DNA of 64,000 nucleotides from Blautia parvula (GCF_020215665.1 NZ_CP084061.1:4076501-4140500); one strand, 5' to 3'. Shown: positions 1 through 9,719, counted from the stretch's first letter. Program-made: numbers and translations. The notes: generated by a model from the letters alone, not told the origin.

Positions 1-482
1 TCTATGATCTTGGCGATCTCCACCGCATTGACGCAGTCCTCGGTAAATCCCTTTCTGATTTTGACCGTCAGAGGTTTCTGAATGGAGGATGCGACCTTTT
101 TCACAATCTCTCCCACCAGTTTCGGATTTTTCATAAGCGCGGAGCCTTCCCCGTTATTGACTACTTTCGGAACCGGGCAGCCCATGTTGATGTCCAGGAT
201 GTCAAAGGGCTGTTCCTCTATCTGCCGGGCAATAAATCCCATCAGTTCCGGTTCTGAACCGAAAAGCTGCAGAGAGACAGGCCGCTCCCGGGGAAGAATC
301 TGCATCAGACTCTTTGTATTCTTATTCTTAAAATAGATTGCCTTTGCGCTGACCATCTCTGTGCAGAGAAGTCCTGCGCCCTGCTCTTTGCAGAGCAAAC
401 GAAATGGCAGGTCCGTGACTCCTGCCATGGGTGCGAGTATCAGGTTGTTCTCAAGAGTTACATTTCCGATTGTGAGTTTCAT
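1..482 (-). CDS. dusB: tRNA-dihydrouridine synthase, DusB type (N-terminal part, cut by window edge)
   Basis: The reverse strand from 482 reads about 160 residues of a flavin-dependent tRNA-dihydrouridine synthase, which reduces uridines in the tRNA D-loop using FMN and NADPH. Visible hallmarks are the FMN-barrel start LAPMAGVTDLPFR near residue 16, QLFG near residue 72 and INMGCP with the catalytic Cys near residue 100, followed by VKIRKG. The stop and C-terminal RNA-binding domain lie outside the window. The start codon lies 1 bp after the coaX stop, so the two are probably co-transcribed. DusB is favoured over other Dus paralogues because Firmicutes usually carry this form; the exact subfamily is inference. 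Confidence 0.9.
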   Translation of the reverse strand, partial: MKLTIGNVTLENNLILAPMAGVTDLPFRLLCKEQGAGLLCTEMVSAKAIYFKNKNTKSLMQILPRERPVSLQLFGSEPELMGFIARQIEEQPFDILDINMGCPVPKVVNNGEGSALMKNPKLVGEIVKKVASSIQKPLTVKIRKGFTEDCVNAVEIAKII

Positions 483-483
483 A

Positions 484-1263
484 TTAACCTCTGCTCTTCT
501 TCGTTTTTTCAAAAATGATCCTGAGACCGGTCAGCGTAAGCTGTGTATCGTACACGTCGATCATATCCGTCTCATCTGCAATGATCTTGCCCAATCCTCC
601 GGTTGCCACTACTTTCAGGTTCTCTATCCCTGATTCTTCCTTTACTTTCCTGATAATGTATTCCACCTGCCCGATATATCCGTACACAAGCCCTGCCTGC
701 ATACTGGTGATGGTCTCCTTAGCCAGGATGGACGCCGGCTTCTCTATGGCGATCTTCGGAAGCTTGGCAGCATCCTGCCACAGTGCTTTTGCGCTGATCT
801 CAATGCCGGGTGAGGTGATGCCTGCTACAAAGCATCCGTCCTCTGTGATCAGGTCATATGTGGTGGCTGTCCCAAAATCAAGGACAAGAACAGGTCCGCC
901 GTACAGTTCATAGGCAGCCACAGCGTCCACGATCCTGTCCGCCCCAATCTCCTTGGGGTTCACAGATGTTACACGGATGCCTGTCTTACATCCGGGTCCC
1001 ACATGCAGCGGATAGGTGTTAAAATATTTTATGACGCCGCTTGCCAAAGAATGCATAACATCCGGCACAACTGAGCTGATAATGGCATCTTTTACCGCGT
1101 CTTTGGAAATTCCACGGTATTCCAGCATATTGCACATGAGAATACCGTACTCATCCGAAGTGCGGTTCTGTCTGGTCGTCATGCGGAAGGTTCCTTTTAA
1201 CTCCTCCCCGTCAAACACGCCCAGGGTAATATTGGTATTGCCCACATCGATCACTAAAAGCAT
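484..1263 (-). CDS. coaX: type III pantothenate kinase
   Basis: This 259-residue protein phosphorylates pantothenate, the first step of coenzyme A synthesis, in the cytosol. It has the acetate-kinase/Hsp70-like fold motifs of the CoaX family: DVGNTN (residues 6-11), GADRIVD (107-113) and DFGTATTYD (129-137). Length is normal for the family. It lies 3 bp downstream of a small conserved gene and 1 bp upstream of dusB, forming a compact minus-strand operon. CoaX enzymes need a monovalent cation and resist CoA feedback (family knowledge). It is next to the stand-alone birA gene, a common cofactor-gene neighbourhood in Clostridia. Identity is secure. Confidence 0.95.
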   Translation of the reverse strand: MLLVIDVGNTNITLGVFDGEELKGTFRMTTRQNRTSDEYGILMCNMLEYRGISKDAVKDAIISSVVPDVMHSLASGVIKYFNTYPLHVGPGCKTGIRVTSVNPKEIGADRIVDAVAAYELYGGPVLVLDFGTATTYDLITEDGCFVAGITSPGIEISAKALWQDAAKLPKIAIEKPASILAKETITSMQAGLVYGYIGQVEYIIRKVKEESGIENLKVVATGGLGKIIADETDMIDVYDTQLTLTGLRIIFEKTKKSRG

Positions 1264-1266
1264 ATT

Positions 1267-1623
1267 CTATTCCTCCCCTTCATTCAGGGTTTCCTCCACA
1301 TCTTCTCCCAGGAAAAATACCCTGTAGTAGAGTTCCAACGATTCCAGCAGTTCCTGTTTGTCTGCTCTGATCTGCTTGATCCGCAGCACACTTCCTATAT
1401 CATCGTACATGGCATCTGATTCCAGAGCTTCTGTCTTGAACTCCAGACTGCCGTCCTCGTCAAATTCCAGTGTCAGCACTCCACCGATCTCCTCTGTGTA
1501 AAGCACGCACATAATATGCAGCTCATCCTGCACAGACTGGGGAAGTGCGGAAAAATCCTCATTAAAGTAGTATTTATGCTCATAGGCACTGGCGCCGCAC
1601 AGCACTATCTTATCCTTATACAT
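1267..1623 (-). CDS. small conserved acidic protein, function unknown
   Basis: A 118-residue soluble, acidic protein with no signal peptide, membrane segment or recognisable motif. It is probably alpha/beta, with hydrophobic strands around GGVLTLEF and a helical, charged C-terminal half ending in a Glu-rich tail. I cannot name its function. It is judged real because a ribosome site (AAGGAGAG) precedes the ATG at 1623, because its stop lies 3 bp before the coaX start, and because its codon use matches its neighbours. Co-transcription with coaX and dusB is likely. The mobile-like repeat at 1663-1796 sits immediately upstream and may lie in its leader. Confidence 0.7.
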   Translation of the reverse strand: MYKDKIVLCGASAYEHKYYFNEDFSALPQSVQDELHIMCVLYTEEIGGVLTLEFDEDGSLEFKTEALESDAMYDDIGSVLRIKQIRADKQELLESLELYYRVFFLGEDVEETLNEGEE

Positions 1624-1662
1624 AAACTCTCCTTATACCATCCGTCTTATACATCATAACTA

Positions 1663-1796
1663 GTAACTATTCAGCCAGCTGAATCGTTACGGGTATTCGC
1701 CCATTAAAAATCGCTTCGCGATGGGGCGAATACCTGCCACCACTACTCTTTTGCACGGTCAGCGCAGTAAATGCGCAGACCTGACTGAACAGTTAC
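1663..1796. repeat. MITE-like intergenic element, copy 1 (GTAAC-type ends)
   Basis: A 134-bp element bounded by GTAACTATTCAG (1663-1674) and CTGAACAGTTAC (1785-1796), imperfect terminal inverted repeats. It is flanked by CATAACTA (1655-1662) and CACAACTA (1797-1804), an 8-bp direct repeat with one transition. Inside are a long hairpin with arms GGTATTCGCCC and GGGCGAATACC and a second near GCGCAGTAAATGCGC. The right flank repeat contains the birA stop codon. It is related by ends and target duplication to the elements at 18520, 37970, 48655 and 57357, but the internal sequence differs. Confidence 0.75.
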
Positions 1797-1801
1797 CACA
1801 A

Positions 1802-2575
1802 CTATACATATCCATACAGCCCCCGCACAGATACTTCACCTGCAAAAATGGTCTCACAGGCACCTCCCGGGGTCTGCACAAGAAGCTCCCCTGCCTCATC
1901 AATACCCAGACAGGTTCCCACAAGCTCCCGTTCTTTTTCCATAACCTTTACTTCCCGTCCTCTGCTGGCAAGAAGCCTGTCATATTCCTTCTGAAAAGGC
2001 CGCAGATTCCCTGCATCTAAAAAGCGCTCATAATTCGCCTCAAAACGCTCCAGAACCGCTGCTGCCATCACATCCATCTCCGGTGCCCGGCCGCACTCCA
2101 GCTTCAGGGATGTGGCCTTGTTCTTTATCTCCTCAGGGAACTTCTCCTCTGTGAGGTTAATGCCCACTCCGATGACCACATGGGATATTTTCCCTCCCTC
2201 CATGGACATTTCCGTGAGGATTCCGCAGAGTTTTTTCCCTGACATGACAAGGTCATTGGGCCATTTGATCTGCGCTGTCCTGCCTGTCACATCCGCCACT
2301 GCCTGTGCCGCGGAAAGCCCCATGAGCACTGTCATCATGGGCGCACGCTCGGGGGGCATATCCGGACGCAGAAGCAGGGACATGGCAAGACCGCTCCCCT
2401 TGGGATCTGCCCAGCTTCTGCCCCTTCTTCCTTTTCCTTTTGTCTGGTTTCTCACCAGGAAGACCGCGCCGTGAGGCGCACCCTTCCCGGCTTCTCTTTT
2501 TGCCCAGTCATTGGTGGAATCTGTCTCCTCAGCAAAATTCCACGGTTTTCCCAGCCATACGGTCTTTAGTTCCAT
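1802..2575 (-). CDS. birA: biotin--[acetyl-CoA-carboxylase] ligase, monofunctional
   Basis: This 257-residue enzyme activates biotin to biotinyl-AMP and attaches it to the carrier lysine of biotin-dependent carboxylases/decarboxylases. The biotinoyl-AMP loop GKGRRGRSW (residues 47-55) and KWPND (104-108), followed by SGKKLCGILTE, are diagnostic. It lacks the N-terminal winged-helix DNA-binding domain of bifunctional BirA, so it should be an enzyme only and not the biotin repressor. It starts 6 bp downstream of the argF stop, suggesting transcription with argF. The stop codon lies inside the target duplication of the adjacent repeat element. Confidence 0.93.
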   Translation of the reverse strand: MELKTVWLGKPWNFAEETDSTNDWAKREAGKGAPHGAVFLVRNQTKGKGRRGRSWADPKGSGLAMSLLLRPDMPPERAPMMTVLMGLSAAQAVADVTGRTAQIKWPNDLVMSGKKLCGILTEMSMEGGKISHVVIGVGINLTEEKFPEEIKNKATSLKLECGRAPEMDVMAAAVLERFEANYERFLDAGNLRPFQKEYDRLLASRGREVKVMEKERELVGTCLGIDEAGELLVQTPGGACETIFAGEVSVRGLYGYV

Positions 2576-2581
2576 CTGTCC

Positions 2582-3571
2582 TTATGCCCCCAAAGTCGCT
2601 GCCATTACAGCTTTGATCGTATGCATACGGTTCTCCGCCTCATCGAAAACGACAGACTGTGCAGATTCGAATACTTCATCTGTCACTTCCATATCTGTCA
2701 GACCGAAGCGCTGTCCCATCTCTTTTCCGATGGTGGTCTCCAGATCATGGAATGCAGGCAGGCAGTGCAGGAATATCGCCTCACTTCCCGCGTTCTCCAT
2801 AACCCCGGCGGTCACCTTGTACGGGGTCAGCTCACGGATACGCTCTTCCCAGACTTCATCCGGTTCACCCATGGACACCCATACATCGGTATAGATCACA
2901 TCCGCATCCTTTGTCCCTGCTTCCACATCTTCCGTAAGTGTGATGGTACCGCCGGATTTCTGGGCAAATGCCTCACACTCTTTTACAAGCGCGTCATTTG
3001 GGAAGTATTTCTTCGGTGCGCAGGCAACAAAATGCATTCCCATCTTGGCACAGAGGATCATCAGGGAATTTCCCATGTTGTAGCGCGCATCACCCATGTA
3101 TACCAGTTTTACGCCCTTCACTCTGCCCAGGTGTTCCCGGATAGTCAGAAGGTCAGCCAGCATCTGTGTGGGGTGGTATTCGTTTGTCAGGCCGTTCCAC
3201 ACAGGCACACCTGCGTATTTTGCCAGCTCTTCCACGATCTCCTGTCCGAATCCGCGGTATTCAATTCCGTCATAGATTCTTCCCAGAACCCTGGCAGTGT
3301 CACGGATACTCTCTTTCTTGCCGATCTGGGAGCCTTTTGGATCCAGATAGGTGGTTCCCATTCCCAGGTCGTGGGCTGCCACCTCAAAGGAACAGCGAGT
3401 CCTGGTGCTGGTCTTTTCAAAGATAAGAGCTACATTTCTGCCCTTTAATGTGTCAACGGGAACTCCCTGTTTTTTCTTTTCCTTTAGCTCTGCCGCCAAA
3501 TCAATCAGATATTCAATTTCCTCAGCCGTAAAATCCTTCAGTGTCAGAAAACTGCGTCCTTTTAAATCCAT
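2582..3571 (-). CDS. argF: ornithine carbamoyltransferase
   Basis: Transfers the carbamoyl group to ornithine to give citrulline in arginine biosynthesis (or the reverse in arginine catabolism). The protein has the carbamoyl-phosphate loop STRTR (residues 55-59), HPTQ (133-136) and the ornithine-binding HCLP (269-272), and the family length of about 330. The start at 3571 is chosen because an in-frame ATG 18 bp upstream is itself part of the AGGAGG ribosome site. It is followed at 6 bp by birA. No arcA or arcC neighbours are present, which favours the anabolic role (inference). Confidence 0.93.
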   Translation of the reverse strand: MDLKGRSFLTLKDFTAEEIEYLIDLAAELKEKKKQGVPVDTLKGRNVALIFEKTSTRTRCSFEVAAHDLGMGTTYLDPKGSQIGKKESIRDTARVLGRIYDGIEYRGFGQEIVEELAKYAGVPVWNGLTNEYHPTQMLADLLTIREHLGRVKGVKLVYMGDARYNMGNSLMILCAKMGMHFVACAPKKYFPNDALVKECEAFAQKSGGTITLTEDVEAGTKDADVIYTDVWVSMGEPDEVWEERIRELTPYKVTAGVMENAGSEAIFLHCLPAFHDLETTIGKEMGQRFGLTDMEVTDEVFESAQSVVFDEAENRMHTIKAVMAATLGA

Positions 3572-3619
3572 CTTACTTATCCTCCTCATTTACCACGGCC
3601 CAGCCGCGTATCTCTTTAG

Positions 3620-4792
3620 TCAAATCAGAACATCCCTGGAAATCACCTGTACAAATGCAGGAATATCCATACCATGCAGCCGGTACAGCTTCCCATACAC
3701 TGCTTCCTGAAGCTGCTCCAGCGTATAGATCCTGTATTTTGATACCCTGCACAGCTTTGCGGTTGCCTCCAGTAAAGCCAGATACAATTCCCGGTAATTC
3801 CAGTCCTTGGAGAGCTTCATCTCCTCCGCCAGAACCGGCAGGATCACCTCTGTCATATTACGCAGAAACAGCCTGGGGTCTCTGGAAAGCTGGTACGTAT
3901 CCATCAGATATTCAAAGACCAAATCATCTAAGTCTGTCAACTGCTTTAAATAATAACACTCTTCTTCTGATTCATCAATATAATATATTTTTCCCTTCAG
4001 CCCGTATATTAAGCGCATGGTGTCATAATACCCGAGTTTCATATGCCGCCTGCTTTTTCTTCTGTCAAAATCTATGATGCTTCCCAGGCTCACTTTGGGA
4101 GCCACTGTATAAATTGTGGTTTCTTCGGGAATCTTTACCTTCTTCTCCCGTCCGATTCCGAAAATCCTTACCATAATAATATTTTCGTATCCACGGTCCA
4201 CCAGGGAACTTAAGGGTACATTGTTGATGGCTCCGCCGTCAATATAGCGTTTGCCGTGAAGACGTTCATTCTTAAACAGCGGAAAAATATAGGCGCTTGC
4301 CAGCAAAAAATCCTTAATAAGCTCCGGGTCACACTGCTTCACATCAATATCCAGCTCTTTCTTATCATCCACATTGAAGGTCAGGACATACAGATCCACA
4401 GGGGAATGGATGATCTTCTCCTCATCAATACATTCCGCGATCAGCTCCTTCAGCGGCGTCACATCAATACCGCCCTCTTTCATAAAATCAAAGGCGCTCT
4501 TCAGCATATCCACATCCAGCTTCTTCTGATGGAACAAAAGTTCCATTTTCTCATCTTCCACAGACATAATGCTGGAGTAGGAAATATTTTCCCAGACCTT
4601 CTCCGCATTGGTCAGATCATCCATGCAGATCAGGGCGCCGTTCAGTGCCCCCACGCTGGTGCCTGCAATGCCTTTGATCTTCACGCCCGCTTCCCGCATG
4701 GCTTTCCATGCGCCGATCTGGTATGCACCCTTTGCGCCGCCGCCCTCCAGAACAAGACCATATTCCTTTGTAAGGTCAATTACCGGTTTCAT
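3620..4792 (-). CDS. patatin-like phospholipase/acyl hydrolase
   Basis: A 390-residue protein whose N-terminal part is a patatin domain: oxyanion loop GGGAKG (17-22), nucleophile elbow GTSVG with Ser46, and the DGG motif with catalytic Asp185. Such proteins hydrolyse acyl esters of membrane lipids with a Ser-Asp dyad; the substrate is unknown here. No signal peptide is visible, so it is likely cytosolic or peripheral. The C-terminal 150 residues are helical and carry no motif I recognise. It stands alone, about 30 bp upstream of argF, and may be read into argF-birA. Confidence 0.85.
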   Translation of the reverse strand: MKPVIDLTKEYGLVLEGGGAKGAYQIGAWKAMREAGVKIKGIAGTSVGALNGALICMDDLTNAEKVWENISYSSIMSVEDEKMELLFHQKKLDVDMLKSAFDFMKEGGIDVTPLKELIAECIDEEKIIHSPVDLYVLTFNVDDKKELDIDVKQCDPELIKDFLLASAYIFPLFKNERLHGKRYIDGGAINNVPLSSLVDRGYENIIMVRIFGIGREKKVKIPEETTIYTVAPKVSLGSIIDFDRRKSRRHMKLGYYDTMRLIYGLKGKIYYIDESEEECYYLKQLTDLDDLVFEYLMDTYQLSRDPRLFLRNMTEVILPVLAEEMKLSKDWNYRELYLALLEATAKLCRVSKYRIYTLEQLQEAVYGKLYRLHGMDIPAFVQVISRDVLI

Positions 4793-4880
4793 GACTGATG
4801 CCTCCTCTTACCTATGATGCAGTCTGCATCCTGGATTTTTCACCCTGCCCTGCACACAATCATCCTGCTAATAAAATGCC

Positions 4881-4918
4881 GCAGAGGGGCTGTCACATAT
4901 CTGCAACTGCCCCTCTGT
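4881..4918. terminator. probable rho-independent terminator after the SPFH/NfeD pair
   Basis: Hairpin with arms CAGAGGGGC and GCCCCTCTG around an 18-nt loop. On the minus strand it is followed by a short T-rich run (GGCATTTTATT), so it probably ends the NfeD-SPFH transcript. The T tract is modest. Confidence 0.6.
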
Positions 4919-4953
4919 CTTTATCATGCCCGACAGTAAATGCCCGCCGGAAG

Positions 4954-5889
4954 TTAGTTTTCTTTATCTGTGACGATCTCTTTCAGAGATGCCGCAAGAC
5001 CTGCGATTCCCTGGATATCAGACGGAATTATGATTTTTGTCGCCTTGCCGTCCGCTGCCGCTTCAAATGCCTCCAGGCTCTTGATCGTCAGTACGCTCTG
5101 ATCTGCACCTGCGTCTTTAATAAAACGGATACCATCTGCTTTTGCCTGCTGTACCTTCAGAATTGCCAGCGCCTGGCCTTCTGCTTCCTTGATCTTCTTT
5201 TCCTTCTCAGCCTCTGCACGGAGAATAGCTGCCTGTTTCTCAGCCTCCGCATCCAGGATTGCAGATTCTTTCTTACCTTCTGCTACCAGAATAGTGGATT
5301 TTTTCTCACCTTCTGCTCTCAGAATGGATTCACGGCGTTCACGCTCTGCCTTCATCTGTTTCTCCATGGCCTCCTGAATGGCTGCCGGCGGAATGATATT
5401 TTTCAGTTCCACGCGGTTTACTTTGATTCCCCACGGGTCCGTTGCCACGTCCAGAGACGCACGCATCTTGGTATTAATGATCTCCCTGGAGGTCAGGGTA
5501 GCGTCCAGTTCCATATCACCAATGATGTTACGCAGTGTAGTGGCTGTCAGATTCTCAATTGCCATGATGGGATTCTCCACACCATAGGCAAACAGACGCG
5601 GGTCTGTGATCTGGAAGAATACAACCGTATCAATCCTCATGGTAACATTATCTTTTGTGATGACCGGCTGCGGTGCAAAATCCACAACCTGCTCTTTCAG
5701 ATTCACACGTTTTGCGATCCTGTCAACAAACGGAATTTTAAAGTGAAGTCCTGTTCCCCATGTCTCCTTATACATTCCCAGGCGTTCAATGATCATGGCG
5801 TGTGCCTGGGGCACGATCCTGATACAGGACGCTATCACGATAAGCAGAAGTATAACCGCAATAATCAGTAATACTGTTCCTACATTCAT
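4954..5889 (-). CDS. SPFH/stomatin-family membrane protein (QmcA/flotillin-like)
   Basis: A 311-residue protein with one N-terminal membrane helix (residues 4-24), an SPFH/band-7 domain (about 25-190) and a long charged coiled coil with repeated AEGEKKS/AEAEKQA-type heptads (about 190-250). SPFH proteins form large oligomeric scaffolds on the inner membrane and often recruit proteases or organise lipid domains. The gene starts immediately downstream (1 bp) of an NfeD-type gene; the SPFH-NfeD pair is a classic conserved operon in which NfeD is the partner. The precise client is unknown. Confidence 0.9.
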   Translation of the reverse strand: MNVGTVLLIIAVILLLIVIASCIRIVPQAHAMIIERLGMYKETWGTGLHFKIPFVDRIAKRVNLKEQVVDFAPQPVITKDNVTMRIDTVVFFQITDPRLFAYGVENPIMAIENLTATTLRNIIGDMELDATLTSREIINTKMRASLDVATDPWGIKVNRVELKNIIPPAAIQEAMEKQMKAERERRESILRAEGEKKSTILVAEGKKESAILDAEAEKQAAILRAEAEKEKKIKEAEGQALAILKVQQAKADGIRFIKDAGADQSVLTIKSLEAFEAAADGKATKIIIPSDIQGIAGLAASLKEIVTDKEN

Positions 5890-5890
5890 A

Positions 5891-6358
5891 TTATTTTTCC
5901 TCCTCTACAATTAGCTTTACTCCCTCGACCGCCACAATTCTCACGACTTTTCCTTCATCGATAATTGTTTCGTCCTTGGATTTAGCGGACCATTCCAGTC
6001 CATTTACCACAGCCTGCCCGGTACCTCTCAGATTATCTATGGTTTTTATAACCACGGCCTTTTCGCCGGGAAGACTGTCTACATTTGTCTTTGATACATT
6101 TTTGTTCATGTACTTTATTGCTATCGGCCTGGTAAAAATAAGCAGGAGTATAGAGACCGCAAAAAACAGTATGATCTGCAGCCATAAAGGTCCGCCTGCC
6201 AGCGCTGCAAGAAACGCGGCCAGTGCTCCTCCCGCAAACCAGATGGTTGTAAGCCCCAGGGTGATGATCTCAACCACCAGAAGCACCCCCAAAAGGATCA
6301 GCCACATCACTGCTATGGAACCTGCTGTAAAAGCTGTAAAGAATGTCAACATACCCAT
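5891..6358 (-). CDS. NfeD-like membrane protein
   Basis: A 155-residue protein with three closely spaced hydrophobic segments (about residues 10-90) and a small beta-barrel (OB-fold, NfeDC) at the C terminus with the typical GxGxxxxNGxEWxA pattern near residues 110-122. This is the short NfeD form lacking the ClpP-like protease domain. It precedes the SPFH gene by 1 bp. NfeD OB domains are thought to bind the SPFH partner and stabilise its oligomers. The ribosome site GGAGAG lies just upstream of the ATG. Confidence 0.87.
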   Translation of the reverse strand: MGMLTFFTAFTAGSIAVMWLILLGVLLVVEIITLGLTTIWFAGGALAAFLAALAGGPLWLQIILFFAVSILLLIFTRPIAIKYMNKNVSKTNVDSLPGEKAVVIKTIDNLRGTGQAVVNGLEWSAKSKDETIIDEGKVVRIVAVEGVKLIVEEEK

Positions 6359-6383
6359 CTCTCCTTTCCGGATGATTTCAGGT

Positions 6384-6445
6384 AAAAAAAATCAGTCCTT
6401 TACGAATAATATATCCATTTGTTGATATTATATCGTAAAAGACTG
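6384..6445 (-). terminator. terminator of the ABC exporter operon
   Basis: Arms CAGTCCTTTACGA and TCGTAAAAGACTG, extended by an AT-rich inverted repeat; on the minus strand the stem is followed by eight T residues. It lies 15 bp beyond the permease stop and separates it from nfeD. Confidence 0.85.
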
Positions 6446-6460
6446 AAAATAACAATATTT

Positions 6461-9043
6461 TTATTCCGCTTTTCTCATTCTTTCCGTCACGCTTGTCCTG
6501 CACATACTCCTATAACACAGCGCGGGAACTGCAAGCACAACCAGTACGAGAACCGGGAGACAGAGCAGTATGGGTGTGACCGTAAATCTCCAGCTATAGA
6601 AGAAAAGAGCGTCTCCTAAGCCGCGGATCGCTGTGGCATTCAGTATCCCGCCTAATATGACGGACGCTGCGCCTGTAAAAAGCGCGTACAGAAGGCCTTC
6701 ACATCCCAGCATCCGGCGGAGCTGTGTCCCGGTCATCCCCACTGCCTCCATCATGGCAAACTCCTGCTTTCTGGACAGGACTGACGTCACCATGGTATTG
6801 ATAAAGTTTAAAATACCAATGGCCGCCAGGATCAGTGACAGAAGCCCGCCAACTATGACGTACATATCTTTATCTTCCTCAAACTCTGCGGCTACTGTGG
6901 CTTTTGACGTATAATCCAAGTCTGCATTTACATTTTCGCAGTAGTTGGAAAGCCATTTTTCCATGTCAGCCTCTTTGTCCTTTTCCACATTGAAAAGTGT
7001 TCTCATGGGCAGCCTGTCTCCGATAAAATCCAGGTATTCCCGGTCAGGAAGTACGAAATTATATTCAAATACACCATAGGACTGAAGTCCGCAGGCATAG
7101 GGCAGATCCCCTACAGCCATCACCTCATACTCTCTGCTGCTGCCGTCATCCAGGCGGACCGTCACTTTGTCTCCGACTTCGTAATAATTGATCCGGTTCT
7201 CATCCGGGCCCAGATGTCCGAACTTTGAGGTTATCACGTATTTTCCCGTTTTAAACTTCTCCCAGTCCAGTTCCCCCTCCGAGAGTTCCATCTTCTCATA
7301 GATGAGGCGTCCGATTCCGAATATTTTGCCGTCTATAATGTCAAAGGTGCCGTTTGCAATGGATTCCTGGTAGGCTTCCTCTGCAAAATATTTTCCCAGA
7401 TATGGCTGTGCCTTTGGATTCTGCAGTATTTTCTTATTAAACGCAGACCGCTCTTCCTCCGTAAAATTGGGTTGATTTATATAATTCATGTAAACATTGG
7501 AGATTTCCTCCACCCTGCTCTGCTCTGACAGCACATCCAGAAATTCTCTTGTCACACCCTCCACCGGTTTATCAATGATCGTAGGGTTATCAAGACCGGC
7601 TTCATATACGGAATAATCGCTGACCGTGGCGGAGGCAATGAATTTATCCATATCAAATCCGCTTACAAGCCCGTAGACACTGTTCAGCAGCACCAGTCCC
7701 AGGGAAAGGGAGGTGGTCACAATGACAACTTTCTTTTTATTTCTCTGCATATTGGCTGCCGCCATGGTCCAGGGCTTTACCTTCTTTGTCTTCCTGCCCT
7801 TTTTCCCGGCCGCTTTGCTGTTCTGTCCTTCCGTATACCGTACAGCCTCCACAGGTGAGACGGAGGATGCGATACGGCACGGTTTAATGCAGCTTATATA
7901 GACCGTCAGAAGGGAAAAAACAGCGGAGGCAGCAAAGATCCACAGTTTTAAAGTCACCTTCGTATCCGCTGTACTGGAAAACACCAGATTTTGCATCACA
8001 ATGGGAAGTATCCATTTTCCTGTCACACCGCCCAGCAAAAGACCCAGAGGAATGCCGTACAGGCAGAGCATATAGGCCTGTCTGCGCACAATCTTCCTGA
8101 GCTGTCTGCCCGTTGTGCCGATGGTCTTCAAAAGACCGTACCGACGGATATCATGAAACACATTGATATAGAAAATGTTGTAGATGATCAGGTAGCCGGA
8201 TATCAGGATCACCAGCAGAAGGGCAGCCACAGGAAGCATATCTTCTATATTGATATCCATTCCCATGTAGGCCCAGTTGATTCCATCGCTTACTGTATCC
8301 TTGGGGAATCCGCACCTCTCTGCCAGCGCCTCCATCTTCCCGGTCAGATCAAAACTATTACGAAAATTAAAATCCGCCATAATCCTTCCCGTATAACCGG
8401 ATGCGTCTATATTGCTTCCCATGGCGGAAACCGTGGGTGTGGGCGCCAGCTCATCCGCCAGTTCTCTGGACACCAGCATGATCTGGGACATGGATATGGT
8501 ATCTCCCTTGAAATAGCCGGTAAGTGTAAAAGTCCTCTCGTATTCCCTGTCACTGACTGTAAACTTGAGAGGGACTTTTTGCCCGACTTCGCAGGGTATG
8601 CCCATGGCTTTTAAAACCAGGTCGCTGGTGACAATCTCATCCGCAGCCTCCGGCATGCTCCCTTCCTCAGGATAGCAGAAGCTGAACTTTGCTTCCAAAT
8701 CCTCGTAATATCCTATTTCTGTTCTCAGTTTTTTCAGCGACTCGTTCACAGCTTCGCCTACCACGATCCGATAGGACACTTCTTTTAACTTCTTATCCTT
8801 TTTGACTATATCGTACTCTTCCTGTGTCAGGTATTTGAATCTGCCGTGGGCGCTTCCTCCCACCTGGCGCATGGTGGCCTCCTGCTGCTTCTCCACAATA
8901 CTTCCGCCGATGGTAAAGACCGAGGTAAAAAGCAGGGCAGTCAGGGCTATGGCAAGAACAGCAATGAGGTTTCTGCTCTTGGCTGCCTTTCTGGTCCTGT
9001 CAGCCACGCGGCGGATGGCTTTCCGGTTCTTGACTTTACGCAT
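6461..9043 (-). CDS. ABC transporter permease with two FtsX domains (MacB/peptide-efflux type)
   Basis: About 860 residues: an N-terminal transmembrane helix after a basic start, a large extracytoplasmic domain (about 50-270), three helices (about 275-400), a cytoplasmic link, then a second copy of helix plus extracytoplasmic domain (about 445-735) and three final helices. This is the duplicated FtsX architecture of lipoprotein/antimicrobial-peptide exporters. The preceding ATPase gene overlaps it by 8 bp, so translation is coupled. GTG at 9052 is an alternative start; ATG at 9043 has the better GGTGAGG spacing. The RR/HK pair at 11.7-13.2 kb is the likely regulator (inference from the usual module). 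Confidence 0.88.
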   Translation of the reverse strand: MRKVKNRKAIRRVADRTRKAAKSRNLIAVLAIALTALLFTSVFTIGGSIVEKQQEATMRQVGGSAHGRFKYLTQEEYDIVKKDKKLKEVSYRIVVGEAVNESLKKLRTEIGYYEDLEAKFSFCYPEEGSMPEAADEIVTSDLVLKAMGIPCEVGQKVPLKFTVSDREYERTFTLTGYFKGDTISMSQIMLVSRELADELAPTPTVSAMGSNIDASGYTGRIMADFNFRNSFDLTGKMEALAERCGFPKDTVSDGINWAYMGMDINIEDMLPVAALLLVILISGYLIIYNIFYINVFHDIRRYGLLKTIGTTGRQLRKIVRRQAYMLCLYGIPLGLLLGGVTGKWILPIVMQNLVFSSTADTKVTLKLWIFAASAVFSLLTVYISCIKPCRIASSVSPVEAVRYTEGQNSKAAGKKGRKTKKVKPWTMAAANMQRNKKKVVIVTTSLSLGLVLLNSVYGLVSGFDMDKFIASATVSDYSVYEAGLDNPTIIDKPVEGVTREFLDVLSEQSRVEEISNVYMNYINQPNFTEEERSAFNKKILQNPKAQPYLGKYFAEEAYQESIANGTFDIIDGKIFGIGRLIYEKMELSEGELDWEKFKTGKYVITSKFGHLGPDENRINYYEVGDKVTVRLDDGSSREYEVMAVGDLPYACGLQSYGVFEYNFVLPDREYLDFIGDRLPMRTLFNVEKDKEADMEKWLSNYCENVNADLDYTSKATVAAEFEEDKDMYVIVGGLLSLILAAIGILNFINTMVTSVLSRKQEFAMMEAVGMTGTQLRRMLGCEGLLYALFTGAASVILGGILNATAIRGLGDALFFYSWRFTVTPILLCLPVLVLVVLAVPALCYRSMCRTSVTERMRKAE

Positions 9044-9719
9044 CTGCCTCACCGCCCTTTACGATTCTTCCGTCCTCTATGCGGATGATGCGGTCAGCCA
9101 TCTGAGCAATCTCTTCATTGTGAGTGATCATAACTATGGTCTGTCCGAATTTCTCACCCGTCACTTTAAGCAGTCCCAGTACATCCTGGCTGGTATGGGA
9201 ATCCAGGTTTCCGGTAGGCTCGTCAGCCAGAATAATGGCAGGCTTTGTGGCAAGCGCCCTGGCAATGGCAACTCTCTGCTGCTGTCCGCCGGAGAGCTGG
9301 CTGGGCAGACTGTTCAGCTTGCTCCCCAGACCAAGCACCTCCACTATTTGATTTACATAACTTTTATCCACGTCATTTCCGTCAAGTTCGATGGGCAGAA
9401 CAATATTCTCATACACGTTCAGGACAGGTACCAGGTTATAGCTCTGGAAAATAAAACCGATCTTGCGTCTGCGGAAGATACACAGGGAATCTTCCTTGAG
9501 CCGGGAGATATCCTTGTCATCCACATAGACCTTACCGGAGGAGGGACGGTCCAGACCGCCCAGCATGTGCAGCAGCGTGGATTTCCCGCTCCCGCTGGTC
9601 CCCACCACCGCCAGGAATTCGCCCCGCTCCACAGCCATATCCACGCCGTCCAGGGCCTTTACAAGGTTATCCCCTGTACCGTAATATTTTCTGAGTGCTT
9701 CTGTCTTCAATACTTCCAT
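9036..9719 (-). CDS. ABC transporter ATP-binding protein (LolD/MacB family)
   Basis: A 227-residue nucleotide-binding subunit with Walker [10 protein letters not shown] (40-48), Q-loop FQSYNL (91-96), signature LSGGQQQR (142-149) and Walker B ILADEP (163-168). It energises the FtsX-type permease encoded just downstream (8-bp overlap). ATPases of this family power mechanotransmission across the membrane, for example efflux or sensing of peptides and extraction of lipoproteins. The substrate cannot be read from sequence. Confidence 0.93.
   Translation of the reverse strand: MEVLKTEALRKYYGTGDNLVKALDGVDMAVERGEFLAVVGTSGSGKSTLLHMLGGLDRPSSGKVYVDDKDISRLKEDSLCIFRRRKIGFIFQSYNLVPVLNVYENIVLPIELDGNDVDKSYVNQIVEVLGLGSKLNSLPSQLSGGQQQRVAIARALATKPAIILADEPTGNLDSHTSQDVLGLLKVTGEKFGQTIVMITHNEEIAQMADRIIRIEDGRIVKGGEADA

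Noticed and set aside
4798-5871. Long plus-strand open frame opposite the SPFH gene
   Set aside because: Cys/Phe-rich translation without motifs; it lies fully over a recognised gene.
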